Shown: positions 7,529 to 9,727 of the stretch, piece after piece | Numbering within the stretch: the first letter of the stretch is position 1 | How the letters are laid out: each line of letters starts with the position of its first letter | Assembly (NCBI GenBank): GCA_035560935.1 | Contig: DATMYQ010000341.1 | Coordinates: 1-9,727, forward strand | Length of the DNA stretch: 9,727 nucleotides | Source of the DNA: DATMYQ01 sp035560935 | GTDB lineage: Bacteria; Bacillota; Negativicutes; Sporomusales; Sporomusaceae | Direction: 5' to 3' | Made by a program: the position numbers and the translations under genes | The notes under the pieces: generated by a model | What the model saw: the letters and a program-made list of their open reading frames with translations, nothing else | Told to the model about the DNA's origin: nothing | The model's database searches: none

Positions 7529-9672
7529 ATTAGCCCCTCTTGTTGCATATATAGATTATTATAGAGCCCGTCAGCCGCAATCAATTCTTCATGCGTCCCC
7601 TGCTCCAATACCCGACCATGATCAATGACTACAATTAGGTCACACTTGCGCACTGTGGATAATCGGTGAGCAATCATCACCATAGTCCGGCCAAAACAAA
7701 TTTTGTCCAAATTATCCATGATGATCCGTTCAGACTCGTAGTCCAAGGCACTGGTTGCCTCGTCAAAAATCAACACCCGCGGATCCGTCAGGAGTGCCCG
7801 GGCAATCGCCACCCGCTGCCGCTGCCCTCCGGATAGCGAGGCGCCCCGCTCGCCCACTTTGGTATCATATCCTTCCGGAAGTTCCAGGATAAATCCGTGG
7901 GCCCCCGCCGTTTCAGCTGCCCTGATCACTTCTTCCATTGTGGCGCTGGGACGAGCCAGTGCAATATTTTCCCGGACACTGCCGTTAAACAAATAGTTCT
8001 CCTGCATCACCACACCAGTCTGGCGGCGGAACCACTGCGGTTCCACTTCCGCTACATTCTGGCCGTCCAACAACACCTGTCCCTGTTCCGGATCGTACAG
8101 GCGCTGGATCAGTTTCGTCAATGTGCTCTTCCCCGAACCCGACCGGCCGACAATCCCCACCCGCATTCCGGCGGCAATATTCAGAGACACATCTTTAAGC
8201 ACCGGTTCGGTATCAGAACTGTAGCGAAAAGTTATCTTCTCCAGAACAATTTCACCCTTTAGCGGCACCGCGCCACTCCGGGGCGGCTGCAGCACCGGTT
8301 CCGTGCGGTTGTGCAACATGGTTCCCAGTGCTTCCATCGCAATACCTGATTGTTGCGCCGTCTGCCACATTGTCACCAGAGACATAATCGGTCCGTTGGC
8401 CTGGTTGGCCAGCATCTGGAAGGCAATCAACTGCCCCAGCGTCATTTGGCCATCCATAACCATGCGACCGCCAACCCACAGTACGGCAAATCCGGCCAAG
8501 CGTTGAATGACTTCCGCTGCATTGTTGATCGTCATACTAAATACCGCGGTGTCAAAAGTAGTTTTTACCGTCCGGGCCAGTAATTGTTCCCAGCGATGCG
8601 CAAACTGGGGTTCAATCGCCAAAGATTTCACTGTGTGCATACCGGTAATGGCTTCCACCAAAAAAGAGTTACTTTCCGACTGGATCGCAAAATTTTTCTT
8701 TAAGCGTTGCTGATAAATTGGTGTTGCCATGATGTTCTGTATTAGATAAATTGGAATTGACATCATCGAAATCAGCGTCAACGGAACACTGTAGCTTAGC
8801 ATAATCGCCAGAAAAACCACCGAAAAAAACGCATTCAGGAGCACCGTAATAAAGGAACCGGTCAGGAATGTACGTACAGTGGACAATCCAGACACAATCA
8901 GCATAATATTGCCGACCTGGGATCGTTCAAAGTACGGCAAAGGCAAACTGGACAAATGACGAAACAGCCGGGTACCCAAAATGGTATCCAGTTTGTTGGT
9001 CGTATGCGTCAAAAGATAGGTCTGTAAAATATTCATCCCCGACTGGAAAACGCACAGAATCACCATTGCAAAGCCTAGGACCGTCAGCGTTGATAGCCCC
9101 TGATTGGCAATGACTTTGTCCACCAGTACCTGCGTGAACAGCGGCATCCCCAAGCCTAAAATCTGCAGAAAAAAGGACGCCACCACCACTTCGCCCAAAA
9201 ACTTCTTGTAGTGAAGAATGACTCCAGTGAACCACTGCAGGCTATAGCGTCGGGAAATTTCCCGCCATGTCAGACGCCGCCTAAACAACAACAGCTCCCC
9301 AGACCATAGGCCGGCAAACTGGGCAGCGGGCACGATTCCGGTCGTTTCCGTCACCGGATCGAACAGGTTGATATTATCCTCAGCATATCGGCTAATGTAC
9401 AGCAAATTTCCATCTCGCATAATGGCCACTGCCGGCATTGGCAGATGAGGCATTTCCACCGGCGTGGGCCGTTTGCTTTTAATCGTTACACCCAGACCAC
9501 GAGCCACCCGGATCATTTGTTTTACGCTGGCTTCTTTCTCCATCAGATCCACTGCCTGGAGAACAGCCGCCTCGGTAGCAGGTATCCCCATTCCCTTGAC
9601 TGCCACCATTAGACACTTGATCAATTTCTCCGCTGCTGTAAGCGGTTTTTCATTGGGATTTGCGTTCGTCAT
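7525..9672 (-). CDS. Type I secretion ABC exporter with degenerate C39-like domain (first exporter, RtxB/HlyB-like)
   Basis: This 715-residue exporter opens the cluster. Residues 1-132 form a C39-like domain without peptidase residues: C20 aligns with the second, non-catalytic cysteine of DCGxAC, the catalytic position holds K16, and the histidine position is N89; D105-P106 remains. The membrane domain spans about 155-440. The ATPase domain is intact: Walker A GRSGSGKST at 509-517, Q557, LSGGQ at 613-617, Walker B VLIFDE at 633-638, H669. It differs from the second exporter in the segment after FERSQVG: GNIMLIVSGLSTVRTF (254-269) replaces the family pattern GDVVxRVxxLxxIRxF, and N280 stands where D286 is in the other. 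The start is ATG with AAAGAGG 6 bases upstream. With the following adaptor gene (ATGA overlap) and the second exporter it reproduces the rtxB-rtxD-rtxE order, so a heterodimeric exporter is likely but not proven; two separate homodimers sharing one HlyD remain possible. Confidence 0.93.
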   Translation of the reverse strand: MTNANPNEKPLTAAEKLIKCLMVAVKGMGIPATEAAVLQAVDLMEKEASVKQMIRVARGLGVTIKSKRPTPVEMPHLPMPAVAIMRDGNLLYISRYAEDNINLFDPVTETTGIVPAAQFAGLWSGELLLFRRRLTWREISRRYSLQWFTGVILHYKKFLGEVVVASFFLQILGLGMPLFTQVLVDKVIANQGLSTLTVLGFAMVILCVFQSGMNILQTYLLTHTTNKLDTILGTRLFRHLSSLPLPYFERSQVGNIMLIVSGLSTVRTFLTGSFITVLLNAFFSVVFLAIMLSYSVPLTLISMMSIPIYLIQNIMATPIYQQRLKKNFAIQSESNSFLVEAITGMHTVKSLAIEPQFAHRWEQLLARTVKTTFDTAVFSMTINNAAEVIQRLAGFAVLWVGGRMVMDGQMTLGQLIAFQMLANQANGPIMSLVTMWQTAQQSGIAMEALGTMLHNRTEPVLQPPRSGAVPLKGEIVLEKITFRYSSDTEPVLKDVSLNIAAGMRVGIVGRSGSGKSTLTKLIQRLYDPEQGQVLLDGQNVAEVEPQWFRRQTGVVMQENYLFNGSVRENIALARPSATMEEVIRAAETAGAHGFILELPEGYDTKVGERGASLSGGQRQRVAIARALLTDPRVLIFDEATSALDYESERIIMDNLDKICFGRTMVMIAHRLSTVRKCDLIVVIDHGRVLEQGTHEELIAADGLYNNLYMQQEGLI
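7534..7541 (-). promoter_or_regulatory. Ribosome binding site of the HlyD adaptor gene
   Basis: AAGAGGGG on the minus strand lies 5 bases before the ATG at 7528, inside the end of the upstream exporter gene. It supports the ATG start chosen for the adaptor. Confidence 0.75.
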
Positions 9673-9727
9673 TGACTACCTCTTTACCGTTAAAATGCAA
9701 TTTATTAGTTTTGGGATATACATAAGC
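9673..9727 (-). other. Short stretch upstream of the cluster: leader or end of a further gene, unresolved
   Basis: Read on the minus strand these 55 bases are AT-rich and contain the ribosome site of the first exporter. No convincing -35/-10 pair or terminator hairpin is seen. One frame is open from the edge to a TAG at 9678-9676, three bases before the exporter ATG, and another runs to a TGA at 9652-9650. Either could be the end of an upstream gene, which would make the exporter an internal gene of a longer operon. With about 16 to 25 codons visible neither can be identified. Confidence 0.3.
9679..9685 (-). promoter_or_regulatory. Ribosome binding site of the first exporter gene
   Basis: AAAGAGG on the minus strand sits 6 bases before the ATG at 9672, a standard spacing that supports this start. 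Confidence 0.75.

Noticed and set aside
705..9235. Many plus-strand open frames of 60-130 codons across the window.
   Set aside because: All lie antisense to strong minus-strand genes, their products are low-complexity or rich in Arg, His and Pro, and none shows a domain motif.
3969..9672. The two exporter genes as a long DNA repeat from a recent duplication.
   Set aside because: The proteins share near-identical ATPase motif stretches, but the DNA differs at many positions even there and the membrane domains are far diverged, so this is old paralogy and not a recent repeat.
1..9727. CRISPR array, tRNA, rRNA, insertion sequence or attachment site.
   Set aside because: No repeated spacer structure, no cloverleaf or rRNA-like stretch, and no transposase or integrase frame or terminal inverted repeats were seen; coding sequence fills almost all of the window.

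Overview
The window is a tightly packed stretch of a bacterial chromosome in which every supported gene lies on the minus strand, so transcription runs from the right edge to the left edge. A HlyD-type periplasmic adaptor implies a two-membrane cell envelope. The purine-rich ribosome binding sites (AAAGAGG, AAGAGGGG, AAGGGA) and mid-range base composition would fit a Gram-negative Firmicute (Negativicutes), but that placement is a weak inference and a proteobacterium is not excluded.

In order of transcription the genes are: (1) 9672-7525, a type I secretion ABC exporter with an N-terminal peptidase-C39-like domain that lacks the catalytic residues; (2) 7528-6137, a HlyD-family membrane fusion protein overlapping gene 1 by ATGA; (3) 6128-3969, a second, divergent exporter of the same kind, 8 bases downstream; (4) 3929-579, a very large glycosyltransferase joining a GT4-type half, an alpha-helical middle and a GT41 (O-GlcNAc-transferase-like) half; (5) 582 to the left edge, the first 194 codons of another GT4-type glycosyltransferase, overlapping gene 4 by ATGA and paralogous to the N-terminal half of gene 4.

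The order exporter-adaptor-exporter matches rtxB-rtxD-rtxE of Vibrio cholerae, an atypical type I system with two different ABC subunits. The two exporters here keep complete ATPase motifs but differ in one otherwise conserved membrane-domain segment, which favours an asymmetric pair. The outer-membrane TolC partner and the secreted substrate are not in the window.

The most interesting reading is that glycosylation and secretion form one unit: a cytoplasmic GT41 enzyme would modify a large surface or secreted protein before or during export, with the GT4 enzymes extending the sugar or acting as acceptor-binding partners. Motif comparison suggests that the GT4 half of the fusion protein has lost its active site while its downstream paralogue keeps it.

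No tRNA, rRNA, CRISPR array, insertion sequence or convincing terminator was seen, and no gap between genes is longer than about 40 bases. The last 55 bases on the right (9673-9727) hold the first ribosome binding site and an unresolved stretch that may be the end of another gene.
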